Origin: Ruegeria sp. A3M17
GTDB taxonomy: Bacteria; Pseudomonadota; Alphaproteobacteria; Rhodobacterales; Rhodobacteraceae
Assembly: GCF_003318255.1 (NCBI RefSeq)
Contig: NZ_QOCF01000006.1
Location: 100,787-164,786, forward strand
Length of the DNA stretch: 64,000 bases
Direction of reading: 5' to 3'
In this document: in pieces, positions 1 to 9,504 of the stretch
Layout: each line of letters opens with the position of its first letter
Position numbering within the stretch: the stretch's first letter is position 1
Notes under the pieces: generated by a model
Seen by the model: the letters and a program-made list of their open reading frames with translations, nothing else
What the model was told of the DNA's origin: nothing
The model's database searches: none
Program-made: the position numbers and the translations under genes

Positions 1-438
1 CTGCGCGTGGGCACCGTACTGGGGCCCAAGGTCGAAAACCAGATAACGGCTCTGTTCCACAAACCCAGTCTGCTGGGCTTGAAAGGCTCCGACAGCCCTT
101 TTGTGTTCATCTGGGACGAAGACTTGGCCGATATACTGGTGCGTGCGGCCACGGACGGGCCTGCCGGCGTTTTCAACGTTGCCGGCGATGGCGCGCTGAC
201 CATCTCACAGATCGCGTCACAAATGGGCAAATCGGTGCGTTGGTTGCCCCCTGCGGTGGTCAAAATCGCCCTGTCTATTGCCCGCCCGCTGGGTCTGTCG
301 CGTTATGGGCCAGAACAAGTGCGTTTCCTTCTGTACCGCCCCGTGTTGAACAATGCCGCGCTGAAAGGCGTATTCGGCTATCACCCCAAATTCACGAGTG
401 CCGAGGCGTTCGATCGCTGGTGGGAGGCTACCCAATGA
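1..438 (+). CDS. NAD-dependent epimerase/dehydratase family protein, C-terminal part (5' end outside window)
   Basis: The reading frame is open from the first base, so the N-terminal nucleotide-binding half lies outside the window. The visible part (about 145 residues) has a segment of the type DEDLADILVRAATDGPAGVFNVAGDG, the usual C-terminal region of extended SDRs where a substrate-specific lobe follows the Rossmann fold; I infer NAD(P)-dependent sugar or steroid-like epimerase/dehydrogenase activity. The stop overlaps the start of the next SDR gene (ATGA at 435-438), so the two are very probably translated from one message. Substrate cannot be assigned from this fragment. Confidence 0.75.
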   Translation: MRVGTVLGPKVENQITALFHKPSLLGLKGSDSPFVFIWDEDLADILVRAATDGPAGVFNVAGDGALTISQIASQMGKSVRWLPPAVVKIALSIARPLGLSRYGPEQVRFLLYRPVLNNAALKGVFGYHPKFTSAEAFDRWWEATQ

Positions 439-1214
439 AACCAACCACTGTCATTACAGGAGGAGCCGGAGGCTTGGGTCGCGCGCTGTCTGCCGCGCTG
501 AGGGCCGACGGCTGGCACACGGCGTTGATCGATTTACCGGGTCCAGAGCTTGCCGCGCTTGCCAATCAAGATGACGTCAGCACCTATGCCTGTGATCTGA
601 CCGACGCTGATCAATGCAAAGACACCTGTGCCCGGATCATTGCGGCAAGAGAGTCCATTGATTTGGTTGTCTACAATGCGGGTGTCTCGCAGATTTCACC
701 TTTTTCAGACAGCGATATGCGCTCGCACCGAAACTTGTTCGAAATCAACTATTTCGCTGCAGTTGGCTGTGCGCAGCAATTTTTGGACGCGGTCAGGAAA
801 GCCAAGGGTACACACCTTGCGATCTCTTCCGTCGCAGGTTTTGCACCGCTCATCCATCGAACCGCCTATGCAGCCAGCAAACACGCGATGGAGGGGTTCT
901 TTAAGTCCCTTCGCGCCGAGGAATCCGCCCACGGCGTTCGCGTTTCCATCGCCGCGCCATCCTTTGTGGCGACCAATATCGGGCGAGCGGAGGCTGCAGA
1001 CTCTGGGTTCGTTCGTCCCGGCTCAGCCTCAGATGGCATTGACTACATGGAGCCGGAAGCTGCGGCGCAGGTGATTTTGCAAGGCTACCGGCGAAACAAA
1101 GACTATATTCCGGTCGGGCGGATCGCACGGATCGCCAATTTACTGAACCGTCTGGCGCCAAAGTTCTACGTCCGGCAAATGATGCGTACAGTCGGCAAGC
1201 GACCAACGCCCTGA
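435..1214 (+). CDS. SDR family NAD(P)-dependent oxidoreductase
   Basis: A 259-residue classical short-chain dehydrogenase. The cofactor motif TGGAGGLG is at residues 8-15, the NAG motif at 81-83, and the catalytic Ser131/Ser132, Tyr145 and Lys149 (YAASK) are in place. The ATG at 435 is chosen because the frame upstream of it is the preceding gene in another phase and the ATGA overlap is typical coupling; a longer in-frame extension from 240 would overlap that gene almost entirely. Soluble enzyme, substrate unknown. It converges on the histidine kinase gene with only four bases between the stops and no visible terminator. Confidence 0.85.
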   Translation: MKPTTVITGGAGGLGRALSAALRADGWHTALIDLPGPELAALANQDDVSTYACDLTDADQCKDTCARIIAARESIDLVVYNAGVSQISPFSDSDMRSHRNLFEINYFAAVGCAQQFLDAVRKAKGTHLAISSVAGFAPLIHRTAYAASKHAMEGFFKSLRAEESAHGVRVSIAAPSFVATNIGRAEAADSGFVRPGSASDGIDYMEPEAAAQVILQGYRRNKDYIPVGRIARIANLLNRLAPKFYVRQMMRTVGKRPTP

Positions 1215-1218
1215 CCCG

Positions 1219-3423
1219 CTATCTGACAGAGGCTTCAAGCACGGTCTTAAGCTTCCGCGCATCAATCGGCTTGTGCAGCAAAAGGTAGCCTGCCGTCTTG
1301 CAAGAGGCTGCCAATTCGGTCGAACGATCAGCGGAAATGATGCAACCGGGCAGGTGCCCGAATTCGCGTGTCAGTTCGGCAATGGCTTGGGTCCCGATCT
1401 TGCCGCCGTCCAGCTGATAATCGGCGACAATGACATCCGGTAAAATCCCGATCTCGTGCAGCAGGTTCGCGGCCTCATCTTTGCTGGCCGCTTCCAGCAC
1501 CTGAACGCCCCATGTCTCCATCGTCATGCACAGCGCGCCGCGTAGGTTGTCATCGTTTTCAATCATCAAAGCAACCGTCCTGTGCAGCACGTCCGAGCGC
1601 GGCTGTATCGACGGCTCACCACTATTCAGCGCATCGCGTGTCTGGCCTGCTGATGGAACCGCGATAGAGAAAATGGTTCCGCGCCCTGGTTCGGACTGCA
1701 AACGTATCGGATGTTTCAACAAACCACAGGCGCGTTCCACAATGGCAAGGCCCAAACCCATCCCTTCGGCCGCGCTGGCGTCTGAATGAATACGTTTAAA
1801 TTCTTGAAAAACAACGTCTCTCTGGTCAGGCGCGATCCCAATTCCTGTATCCAAAACCTGGATCGAAACGGTCTTCCCCAGTCGTCTTACACCGACCAGA
1901 ACCCTGCCCGATTCCGTGTACCGGATCGCATTTGACAGCAGGTTTTGCAGAATGCGCCGCAGGTAACTGGCATCACTTCTGACAACTGCATCGGTACCGA
2001 CAAATCGCAATCCAAGCCCCTTGGCTTGCGCCATAGGCCTAAAAGCGTCCTCCATCTGGGAAAAAAGCTCTCCGACCGGGACGGAAGACAAGTGAACCGA
2101 TGCTCGCCCGGAATCCAGTTTCGAAATATCCAGCAGCGCCTCAAGAATGTGTTCGACACTGTTAAGAGCGCTCTCTGCTTTCACCGCGACTGCGCGCGCA
2201 TCAGCCTTGTCCAACCCACTGCCCAGTGTTGAGACGTAGAGTTTTGCAGCCGACAGAGGTTGCAACAGGTCGTGGCTGGCCGCCGCGACAAAGCGCGATT
2301 TTGATGCGTTCGCACGCTCTGCTTCGTTCAGCGCGTCCGCAAGTTCCATTGTCCGCGATGCAACGCGCTGTTCCAACAGTTCCTTGGCCTCGACCAGGGC
2401 TTGTGCGGATTTTCTTTCAGCCGTCACATCGGTGAAGGAAATCACGAAACCCCGATCCGGCATTTCCTGCGCGAAGACTGACAATATCTTGGCACGTCCG
2501 CTGTGCATCTGGAATTGCAACGGCGGGCGCTCGGTCGAGCGATTGACCCAGGTCAGCAGGTCGGCGTCGCTCACGCCGCCCTCAAAACTGATGGTCGCGC
2601 TTAATCGGTGAAACAACGCCCGGAACGGTGCCCCCATCTGAAATTGCGCGTTGGGGATGGCCAGCAACTCGCTGGCGCGGTTGTTCCATCCGACCAGACG
2701 CAGCTTGCTGTCAAAGATACAGACCCCCTGATCGATATGCTCCAGTGTCGCGCGGATCAGGCGCGCTTTGTCATCAAGGATGCGGTCCCTTTCCTGCCGC
2801 TCGACCCGCATAATGTCTGTCACATCCGTTTGTAAGATAACGGTGCCGCCATCCGGTGTCCGATGTTCCGACACCTGCATCCAGCGGTTGCCGCTAAGGC
2901 GGATGTTAAAGACAACGTGATCTTCAGCATGGCGGGCCATGCGCCGTTGCACCCAGTCTTTTGGGGAAACTACTCCAGGCAGGGACAGGAACCTGGACTG
3001 GCTGACCAACCCGACATAATCGGTGAACCGCAGCCCCGGTGTCAGCTTGGTTTGGATGTCAGGCATATGCAGGCCAAAGCGGCTGTTGCACAGGACCATT
3101 TCTTCATCCCGGTTGAACAGTGCAAACCCTTCCTGCACCGCCTCGATCGCATTGGCGAGGTTTGCGCGGGCGGCTTCGGTTTCCTGATTGGCCTGCGCCA
3201 GGCGCGCGTTCGAATCGTTGAGCAAGTTTAACGCCCGCTCAAGGTCATCCGTCCGCGCCCGCACTTCCTGTTCAAGCATGGCAGCCCGCTGAAACTGAGC
3301 GTAAGCCGCGCCCGAAGCATCGGTGGATTCTTCAACTCGCCGCATCAGGGCCGCGACGATCTTCAGCAGCTTTTCATTTTGCCGATCAAGCGGATCATTG
3401 GGGTCGGTCAGGGATTCAATCAT
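1219..3423 (-). CDS. PAS-domain hybrid sensor histidine kinase (NahK-like)
   Basis: A 734-residue soluble hybrid kinase with no membrane segment. An N-terminal coiled coil (about 10-95) is followed by two PAS-like modules (about 92-205 and 222-338), a short coiled coil, and a HisKA domain with phospho-acceptor His384 (ASHDLLQP). The ATPase domain has Asn498, DTGIGI at 525-530 and GMGLGLAIV at 554-562. A C-terminal receiver follows, with acceptor Asp668 and Lys718. The coiled-coil/PAS/kinase layout resembles NahK of Pseudomonas aeruginosa, a soluble kinase paired with the FIST/NosP sensor. The gene lies 3 bases downstream of a FIST gene, supporting a sensor-kinase pair. Ligand and output are inferred. 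Confidence 0.9.
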   Translation of the reverse strand: MIESLTDPNDPLDRQNEKLLKIVAALMRRVEESTDASGAAYAQFQRAAMLEQEVRARTDDLERALNLLNDSNARLAQANQETEAARANLANAIEAVQEGFALFNRDEEMVLCNSRFGLHMPDIQTKLTPGLRFTDYVGLVSQSRFLSLPGVVSPKDWVQRRMARHAEDHVVFNIRLSGNRWMQVSEHRTPDGGTVILQTDVTDIMRVERQERDRILDDKARLIRATLEHIDQGVCIFDSKLRLVGWNNRASELLAIPNAQFQMGAPFRALFHRLSATISFEGGVSDADLLTWVNRSTERPPLQFQMHSGRAKILSVFAQEMPDRGFVISFTDVTAERKSAQALVEAKELLEQRVASRTMELADALNEAERANASKSRFVAAASHDLLQPLSAAKLYVSTLGSGLDKADARAVAVKAESALNSVEHILEALLDISKLDSGRASVHLSSVPVGELFSQMEDAFRPMAQAKGLGLRFVGTDAVVRSDASYLRRILQNLLSNAIRYTESGRVLVGVRRLGKTVSIQVLDTGIGIAPDQRDVVFQEFKRIHSDASAAEGMGLGLAIVERACGLLKHPIRLQSEPGRGTIFSIAVPSAGQTRDALNSGEPSIQPRSDVLHRTVALMIENDDNLRGALCMTMETWGVQVLEAASKDEAANLLHEIGILPDVIVADYQLDGGKIGTQAIAELTREFGHLPGCIISADRSTELAASCKTAGYLLLHKPIDARKLKTVLEASVR

Positions 3424-3426
3424 CGC

Positions 3427-4596
3427 CTACCCGTCTTCCGGGGGGTAGATCGCGACGCCGGTCAGCGTCTGGTTCACATGGATCGAGTTGAATTGCTCGC
3501 CATAGGTCGAAAACCCGACGACATGGTTCTCGGCAAGCAGTCGCGAAATCTCGCCCGTCTTTTGCTTTTCCTGTGCCTCCAGCCGGCGCAGGATGCAATC
3601 GCAGCCCAGGATCGTGTCCGGACGGGTGGTTTGTGTCAGCGCAGCGATTTCTTCCTCGAGATGCGAAACCATGTCCCGAGGTTCGGCCAGCGTCAGCACC
3701 AGCCCCTCATCAATCGCGGAAAAGAACACAAGGTCACCATTGCCCGCGACGCGCTGAATGGCCCGCACATGATGCTGGCCGCCGATCTGCACAACCAGCG
3801 GGTGGGCCGCGAAGGTAAAGGTCGTCAGCTGTTCAGGATCTTTTCCAAGTAGACGGGCATATTCGCGCGCGGCTGGCTCGGCGTTGATTTCCTGCACGAT
3901 ACGGTTTGCCGGATCGGCCTTGGTGACCACCATACGCCGCGCCGTTGGCAACAGGTGATCTGTCTTGAACACTTTGATCGGGCAGCGCGTGCGAACCTGC
4001 GTCAGGATCGCCGCGTTCTGCATGGCCTGACCGTCCATCAACACATAGGTCGCGCCGAAATGGGTTCCGTCCCCTGCGGACCCGCCGAACAAGGGTACCG
4101 GCCCCAGTCCAACAGCGAGTTCCGACGTCAGCTCATCCTCTTTCGTCGACAACCCGTCGATCATCAAAAAGGAAAACTCGTGTTTCCAATCCGGTGCGGA
4201 CGCCGCCATTTCGTTACGGTTGCGGATCATCTGGTCGATGATGTCCTGCGCTGAGAAATTGCCAAGGTCGGGCACCAACAGAGTGCGAACCTCGAAATGC
4301 GAAGACGGTAATCCGATGGCGACAATCTGATCTTCGCCATAGCCGCAATCTGCAAGCTCGCCCGCTGTGGTGCATCCGATCACAGGCGTTGGCGCAAAAG
4401 CATCGACTGCCTCGGAAATAACCGCCGCCGCATCCGCGCCGGAGCTCACGAACAGAATAACCAAGGACAAAAGATCATCGCCCAACGACCCGGCGAGTTT
4501 TTCAATCGCCTGATCCGTGTCGCGATGTACAAAGCCCGTTTTGACGATACCTGGCGCACGGGCAGCAGCTGTCGCCCACCCGACTGCTTGGTTCAT
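3427..4596 (-). CDS. FIST-domain sensory protein (NosP-like)
   Basis: A 389-residue protein with the FIST N domain (about 35-230, including the VIGCTTAGELADCGY signature) and the FIST C domain (about 235-375). No signal peptide or membrane segment is present, so it is cytosolic. FIST proteins bind small ligands; the NosP branch binds haem and senses nitric oxide and regulates a co-encoded histidine kinase. Here the stop is 3 bases from the kinase start, and a LuxR-type response regulator gene precedes it, so the three genes look like one signalling unit. Whether this member binds haem cannot be judged from sequence alone. Confidence 0.88.
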   Translation of the reverse strand: MNQAVGWATAAARAPGIVKTGFVHRDTDQAIEKLAGSLGDDLLSLVILFVSSGADAAAVISEAVDAFAPTPVIGCTTAGELADCGYGEDQIVAIGLPSSHFEVRTLLVPDLGNFSAQDIIDQMIRNRNEMAASAPDWKHEFSFLMIDGLSTKEDELTSELAVGLGPVPLFGGSAGDGTHFGATYVLMDGQAMQNAAILTQVRTRCPIKVFKTDHLLPTARRMVVTKADPANRIVQEINAEPAAREYARLLGKDPEQLTTFTFAAHPLVVQIGGQHHVRAIQRVAGNGDLVFFSAIDEGLVLTLAEPRDMVSHLEEEIAALTQTTRPDTILGCDCILRRLEAQEKQKTGEISRLLAENHVVGFSTYGEQFNSIHVNQTLTGVAIYPPEDG

Positions 4597-4647
4597 CCTG
4601 CCCTCCTCCCTGAAGCGCGACGTTGTCGTAAGATATGGCGCTTGGGC

Positions 4648-5325
4648 CTAGTCTTGCAAGACGCTGGCAAGAGAAGCCTTCTTGGCAAGCAGCACGGCCT
4701 GCGTACGACTTTGCACGCCGAGTTTACGCATGATTGCAGTTACATGCGCCTTGACCGTGGTTTCGGCAATGGACAGATCAAACGCAATCTGCTTGTTCAG
4801 TTTGCCTTCACAGATAAGCTGCAGAATGCGCCATTGCTGATTGGTCAAAGTGGCAAGCCGATGGGCGGCGTCGCTGTGTTCGGTATCCGCATCGTCGTCA
4901 ATCAGTGCAAAACCGTCTGGCACGAAGACGTCCCCGGAATGAACTGTCGCGAAAGCTGTACGAAACACGTCTCGCTGGCTGTGCTTGGGGACATAACCTG
5001 AGGCTCCCGCACGGATCACCTGACTGATCACGCGGTTCTCTGAAATCGACGACACCACGATGACCGGTGCATCGGTGGCCGCTTTGACGCGCACCAAACC
5101 TTCAAGCCCGTCCACATCCGGCAGATTGAGGTCCAGTATAACCGCATCAGGTCGCAACCCACCGGCAATCAGAGCAATCGCGTTTTCCAATCGATCTGCG
5201 GTGTGGATTTCACCAATACGAGTGACACTTTGCAGCGTCATCGACAAAGCATCACAAAACAATGGATGGTCATCGACGATCAGAACCCTATCAAAATCAA
5301 TCTGTCCGGCGGTTTTTGCAAACAT
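4648..5325 (-). CDS. LuxR-family (NarL/FixJ-type) response regulator
   Basis: A 225-residue response regulator: a receiver with acidic pocket VDDHP (17-21) and acceptor Asp65 (VILDLNLPD), then a C-terminal LuxR helix-turn-helix (NQQWRILQLICEG to KAHVTAIMRKLGV). I choose the ATG at 5325 over the longest frame start at 5415, because it has a GAAGG ribosome-binding site 9 bases upstream and the extra 30 residues are not domain-like. It is likely the phosphorylation target of the hybrid kinase encoded downstream in the same direction. ErbR/AgmR-type regulators occupy a comparable place next to nosP-nahK in Pseudomonas; this parallel is from family knowledge. Confidence 0.87.
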   Translation of the reverse strand: MFAKTAGQIDFDRVLIVDDHPLFCDALSMTLQSVTRIGEIHTADRLENAIALIAGGLRPDAVILDLNLPDVDGLEGLVRVKAATDAPVIVVSSISENRVISQVIRAGASGYVPKHSQRDVFRTAFATVHSGDVFVPDGFALIDDDADTEHSDAAHRLATLTNQQWRILQLICEGKLNKQIAFDLSIAETTVKAHVTAIMRKLGVQSRTQAVLLAKKASLASVLQD

Positions 5326-5421
5326 GAAACTTGGCCTTCGCAATCTGGTTGTCCCAACCCTAGCAACCGGCGGGTGCCGCGCCAACTGGCGAAACGTCGT
5401 ATACCCAGAACCCATGCTTGG

Positions 5422-5892
5422 CTATGCCTCGGGGCTTTGGGGCGAAATCGATTGACGCAAGATCGCTGTCACTTTGGCTCCGATCTGGGGGGCTTCACTT
5501 TCTCTGGGGCCAGCGATGTTCAAAACCGCATTGGGTCTCGCCATGACCCATTGCTTTACTTGGCGCGCGCACGCCTCAAACCCCTGCCCTAGATCGACGA
5601 CCAGATAAGGCTTTCCGATCTCTTGCGCGAAATCGATGGTCAGCTGCGTTCCGGGGCTGGTCGTGCCATCCACAAACACCAGCAACGCGTCGCAGGACAA
5701 AACGTTCATCCTTGTGCGTTCGGCGACATCCTCGGACCGCGTTTCACTCAAACCGCAGAAGCGATCTGGAATGCGGCCCGCCTCATTCAAGCGGCTTTTC
5801 GGAACCCAGCCGCCATAGGCAATGTCGTTTTCCAAAGCGAACTGAAAAGCCGCCAGATCAACGCCCGTTTGTCCGCCGGTTATGATTTTCAC
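5422..5892 (-). CDS. Putative molybdenum carrier-like protein
   Basis: A 156-residue Rossmann-like protein beginning KIITGGQTGVDLAAFQFAL, which is the nucleotide-binding-type signature of the putative molybdenum carrier family (PF12694 type, related to the lysine-decarboxylase-like/YpsA superfamily). A second conserved stretch is VFVDGTTSPGTQLTIDFA near residues 73-90. The start is GTG at 5892, supported by AAGGAG 6 bases upstream. Cytosolic; the true ligand is not established for the family, and the name comes from a structural genomics annotation. It is co-directional with the gene upstream, with a 31-base gap. Confidence 0.75.
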   Translation of the reverse strand: MKIITGGQTGVDLAAFQFALENDIAYGGWVPKSRLNEAGRIPDRFCGLSETRSEDVAERTRMNVLSCDALLVFVDGTTSPGTQLTIDFAQEIGKPYLVVDLGQGFEACARQVKQWVMARPNAVLNIAGPRESEAPQIGAKVTAILRQSISPQSPEA

Positions 5893-5923
5893 AAGACGCT
5901 CCTTACGCTAATCTGGCGTCTTG

Positions 5924-6358
5924 CTAGCCCAACAGACCGATTTCATGCCCGTCAATGATAATCGCCAGGTCCCAGTATTTTCTGATTTCTTCCTCGGCGG
6001 CCTGGGCTGCAGCAGCCTCTTCGGGCACGCGTTCGACCCGAAAGCCGAACCGTTCAAGACCGCAATAATCAACGCGGCTGAGAATGACCGGAAAAACCTC
6101 CCGCTCCATCGCGGCGGCGGCCAACAGCCTGGCGATACGATATGGCGTTTCTGTCGGTTCATGCACCCGCACGCCGATATGTACCGGGCCACCGGGTTCA
6201 CGGTCCCACAGCATGAGCGAAGGTGCCAGCCGCATATTCGGAAAGATAACCTTGCCAAGCGGCTTGGCGTCACGATCCTCATTGATCAGATCGTCCAGCG
6301 GCTCGGGCCGATTTGGCGACGCTCGGCTGAGGATTTCGAACCACAGATCACTGGTCAT
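5924..6358 (-). CDS. Conserved hypothetical protein
   Basis: A 144-residue soluble protein I cannot place in a named family. It has no signal peptide or membrane segment. The central part (PGGPVHIGVRVHEP to AAAAMEREVFPVIL) looks like a compact alpha/beta fold, followed by an Ala/Glu-rich helix (EEAAAAQAAEEE). The start overlaps the 3' end of the glycosyltransferase gene by 11 bases, so it is probably translated in the same operon. The close coupling suggests a function connected to the glycosyltransferases, but that is inference. Confidence 0.65.
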   Translation of the reverse strand: MTSDLWFEILSRASPNRPEPLDDLINEDRDAKPLGKVIFPNMRLAPSLMLWDREPGGPVHIGVRVHEPTETPYRIARLLAAAAMEREVFPVILSRVDYCGLERFGFRVERVPEEAAAAQAAEEEIRKYWDLAIIIDGHEIGLLG

Positions 6359-8420
6359 AGTTAGCCCCCAATTCGGTCAACAATTCGGCGGCCTTGACTG
6401 CCCCCGTTTTGGGCAGCTCAAAATCATTCAAAGCGGATCGGTAGAATTCGGCACCATCATGATCCAGCCAGTCTGCGACCGTGCGCTCGAGCGTCATGAA
6501 TTCGCGTTCGGTAATGGCGGCGCACAGGTCACGGTCGGCCATGGCTGTGGCGCGCCGTTCCTGATCGTCCAGATAGGGTGCTGACTGCGGAATAAATATC
6601 GCCGGGATGCGATGGTACAGCATCTCAAGGACCGAGTTGTACCCGGCTGCAGATATGACCACGTCCGCGGCAAGACAAAGCTTGGTCGCCTCTAACGTCT
6701 GAACCACATGGGTGTTTTTCCAACCAAATGTGGCAGGCTGAACCGTGCTTCCGGGCCACGTTACAACAAGGTGCAGGCAATCTTTGCGCGCCTCAAGCAT
6801 GCCCGAGATCGCCTGCAATTGCGCAGACCTGTCCGAGGCAACGCCACCTCCTAACATGCTGACAACCAGCTGCTTGAAGTCGCGCCCGAACCGCTCCGCC
6901 AGCCGGGCCTTGAGCTGTTCTTTTTCCGCGGCGGATTGTTCCACCTGACGCACGATTGGCCCGACATAATGGACATGGTCACCATAGCTGTAGGCGTCGT
7001 TCAGCTCGTCAAACGCCTCGGAAGGCACGATGACACGGTCAAACACGCTTTCGCGGCGCAGCATTGTCTGCCTTGACCGGCCTTCGGGCCACAACCCGCG
7101 ACGGATCCAAGCCGCCGACAACTTACGTTCACGGATCACCCGGTAGACGGAGTCAAACACATAGCCGCCGTCAAAAACCAGCGTGTCGTTTTCCTGAAGC
7201 ACCGCACCAAGACGCCGATAGGTCAGCACGTCATTGCCATCAGAATTGGTCTTTGTATCGGTGCGCTGAACCAGCGGGATACAGTCGATACCTTCACGGC
7301 GAACAAGCGGAACGCAGCTGGGAAAGGCCGCGAACATTTTTGTCATGGTGTCCGGCATTTCACGGGCAATGGTACTGCACCGCTGCGCGTGGCCCAGCCC
7401 CACGCCATTCGTCGGGAAAAACAGGGTTCTGGGCTTGTCCTGTTCTGTCTGACGCTTTTTCGGCGTCAGACCTGCAGCCGTTTCCAGGCGCGAAATGTCA
7501 ACTGTATGCAACCACTGGGATTTCGAGGCCTGTTCGACAATTTGCGGCACGTTTCCGATCACATTGCCGATCAGGTACCCATCCAACGCGAACGGAGTCT
7601 TGGGCCCAAGCAAAGCAGGTGCGCCCGAAGACATCAGAACCTCATCGTCAGTACAGTCGATCGCAACGCCGCCTGCTGCGATCAACTCGACCGCAAAAGC
7701 GGCCATGCGAACCCCGGCGATTCCGTGGCCGAACATCGCCAGAATATCCGTCGAATTTGCCAAGGTCAGCGGTGACAGCCCGGTATACAGATAGGTCGGC
7801 AAATCGTGAAACGGCGACGCCTTGATCGCCTCATTCTGCGCGCCGCTAACGATGAGTTTCAGGTTATAGCCACCCTGGCTGCTCATCCGGGAAAAGCAAG
7901 ACAGCATCTCGGGGTTGTCCAACTCCATCGAACCCAACACAAGGGTCACGTTCGGCACCACCCTTTTAGACCGCCGCGATACGGGCCGAATATCCGCCAC
8001 CAAAGGGCTTGAGGTCGATGGCAGCACTGGGCGCGGTTGAAAATCTGTCAGGTCGATAACCTGGGCTTCGCGCCCAAGCGCATAGGCCAGCCGGGCCTTG
8101 GCCGCGATGTAACTTTGTTGGGTCGCAAAGCGGCCCGTCGCAACAACCGGAACACTCGGGTCGAGCTGTTTGTTGCGCAACGACGCAAGAAGAAAATCGT
8201 CGATCTCTTCGGCACCCAGTACGAATACGGTTTGCGCCTTGTTCTCGCCCGGGTCGACGAGGAACTTGGCTGCCTCGAAAATCCTGCCTCGCCCTGCATC
8301 CTCGGGCAGATAATCGGCATCAATGCACACATTGAAGCCACGTGCGGCAAGCTGCTCGGCAAAGATCAACTGCGTGTCAAACGACCGCAATGAGCGTGTG
8401 CCGACTTCGACATAGATCAT
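6348..8420 (-). CDS. Two-domain glycosyltransferase-like protein (GT28/MurG-like C-terminal half)
   Basis: A 690-residue protein of two parts. The N-terminal third (to about 330) resembles a glycosyltransferase scaffold without an obvious donor site. The C-terminal half shows the MurG/UDP-glycosyltransferase pattern: a Gly-rich acceptor loop near residue 336 (NGVGLGHAQRCSTIA), SMLGGGVASDRS around 518, and the donor-side motif VISAAGYNSVLEM with IPAIFIPQ. It is cytosolic or peripherally membrane-bound, with no TM segments. It follows a second glycosyltransferase gene with an ATGA overlap (8417-8420), so both probably act on one glycan. Donor and acceptor are unknown. Confidence 0.7.
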   Translation of the reverse strand: MIYVEVGTRSLRSFDTQLIFAEQLAARGFNVCIDADYLPEDAGRGRIFEAAKFLVDPGENKAQTVFVLGAEEIDDFLLASLRNKQLDPSVPVVATGRFATQQSYIAAKARLAYALGREAQVIDLTDFQPRPVLPSTSSPLVADIRPVSRRSKRVVPNVTLVLGSMELDNPEMLSCFSRMSSQGGYNLKLIVSGAQNEAIKASPFHDLPTYLYTGLSPLTLANSTDILAMFGHGIAGVRMAAFAVELIAAGGVAIDCTDDEVLMSSGAPALLGPKTPFALDGYLIGNVIGNVPQIVEQASKSQWLHTVDISRLETAAGLTPKKRQTEQDKPRTLFFPTNGVGLGHAQRCSTIAREMPDTMTKMFAAFPSCVPLVRREGIDCIPLVQRTDTKTNSDGNDVLTYRRLGAVLQENDTLVFDGGYVFDSVYRVIRERKLSAAWIRRGLWPEGRSRQTMLRRESVFDRVIVPSEAFDELNDAYSYGDHVHYVGPIVRQVEQSAAEKEQLKARLAERFGRDFKQLVVSMLGGGVASDRSAQLQAISGMLEARKDCLHLVVTWPGSTVQPATFGWKNTHVVQTLEATKLCLAADVVISAAGYNSVLEMLYHRIPAIFIPQSAPYLDDQERRATAMADRDLCAAITEREFMTLERTVADWLDHDGAEFYRSALNDFELPKTGAVKAAELLTELGANYDQ

Positions 8421-9499
8421 CTTTTCACCTCGCTGTCGGCGGATAAAACCCCCGACAGCATCGCCTTGAATTTCCCTGCAGAGTAGTTCTGCAGCGCCGA
8501 TTGCGATCTGACTACCTGATCATGATACTTCTGCGGCTGGGCGATCAGGTCTGCAATGATTGTGTCCACCTGAGATGGCTGGCAGGTCAAGACGGCATTT
8601 CCGAACGTGGCACCAGTATCGGGGTTGGTTAGAACAACCTTACCTGCGGCAACCGCCTCGGCTACCACACGACCAAAGCTTTCCTGCCAGGTCGGTGCCG
8701 TGAAATATACGAAAAAGTCAATCATTCCAAAGAACTCTTGCACAGTTATGGCATCAAAGGGAAGCAAGGTCCAATGCGCGCGAAGAACACGGGCATTCAA
8801 CAAAGCATCCGCCCCAAGAATTACATTGCACTGAGAATGGCTTGGAAAACAGCTGTCCAAATCGGCAATAACCGGGAACTTCTCGAATCCGGGTCGTGAA
8901 TGACGGCCTCGGCGGTCCTGTGGTGTTTCACACGGGGCGCTTATCTCGGTCTCGCAAATGTTGAACCAGTCAGAGCCCAAAACATCCCACTGCCGCGCCA
9001 CACGAGAGGTTGCCAACCAGTCAACGACACCATTTCGGTTATACGGTGATATCGGCGCGAGTGTCTTCTTAAGCGAAATTGTCGAGGCTTCGATCTGGCC
9101 TAGACAGTTTGAAACATCAAACCCCTCTGCCCCGCCCGGACGCAGAAAGTTCTCATGCGTAATCACATACAATTCTCGCGCAATGATCTTCGTGCCAAGC
9201 GTGTCCTGAAACTTTAGAAAAGACGGATTGTGCAAAAAGACGAAATCCGCTGTGATCCGGGGTGCATCCCAAATGATCGGAATGTTCAACTCGTCCAGCA
9301 TCCGCCGCAAAATCGGCGAGACGTGCTGGTTGGTGCCAAATGTTTTGGATGTGATCGCATGGACGACGACCTGCCCAAATTCGGCGGCCACAGGCAATTC
9401 GGCGGCCACAGCCGCAGAAGTCCCGCCAGAAAATCGCGGCTCTATAACATAGGCGATCGTAGGTGCGTTCGATCGCCCAATGGCAAGCATTCCCGACAT
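8417..9499 (-). CDS. Glycosyltransferase (GT-B fold, family 1/4-like)
   Basis: A 360-residue protein with the GT-B layout. The N-terminal domain begins IAYVIEPRFSGGTSAAVAAEL, the typical GGxxxxV acceptor loop of family-4-type enzymes, and the C-terminal domain has TAPTWQESFGRVVAEAVAAGKVVLTNPDTG, the EX7E-like donor-binding region. No signal peptide. The start at 9499 lies five bases after the stop of a small exported protein gene, and its own stop overlaps the next glycosyltransferase gene. Likely modifies a surface glycan or protein; specificity cannot be read from sequence. Confidence 0.75.
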   Translation of the reverse strand: MSGMLAIGRSNAPTIAYVIEPRFSGGTSAAVAAELPVAAEFGQVVVHAITSKTFGTNQHVSPILRRMLDELNIPIIWDAPRITADFVFLHNPSFLKFQDTLGTKIIARELYVITHENFLRPGGAEGFDVSNCLGQIEASTISLKKTLAPISPYNRNGVVDWLATSRVARQWDVLGSDWFNICETEISAPCETPQDRRGRHSRPGFEKFPVIADLDSCFPSHSQCNVILGADALLNARVLRAHWTLLPFDAITVQEFFGMIDFFVYFTAPTWQESFGRVVAEAVAAGKVVLTNPDTGATFGNAVLTCQPSQVDTIIADLIAQPQKYHDQVVRSQSALQNYSAGKFKAMLSGVLSADSEVKR

Positions 9500-9504
9500 C
9501 CGGC

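Noticed and set aside
240..434. Upstream extension of the second SDR gene
   Set aside because: It overlaps the first gene in another phase and is not SDR-like; the ATG at 435 with ATGA coupling is sufficient.
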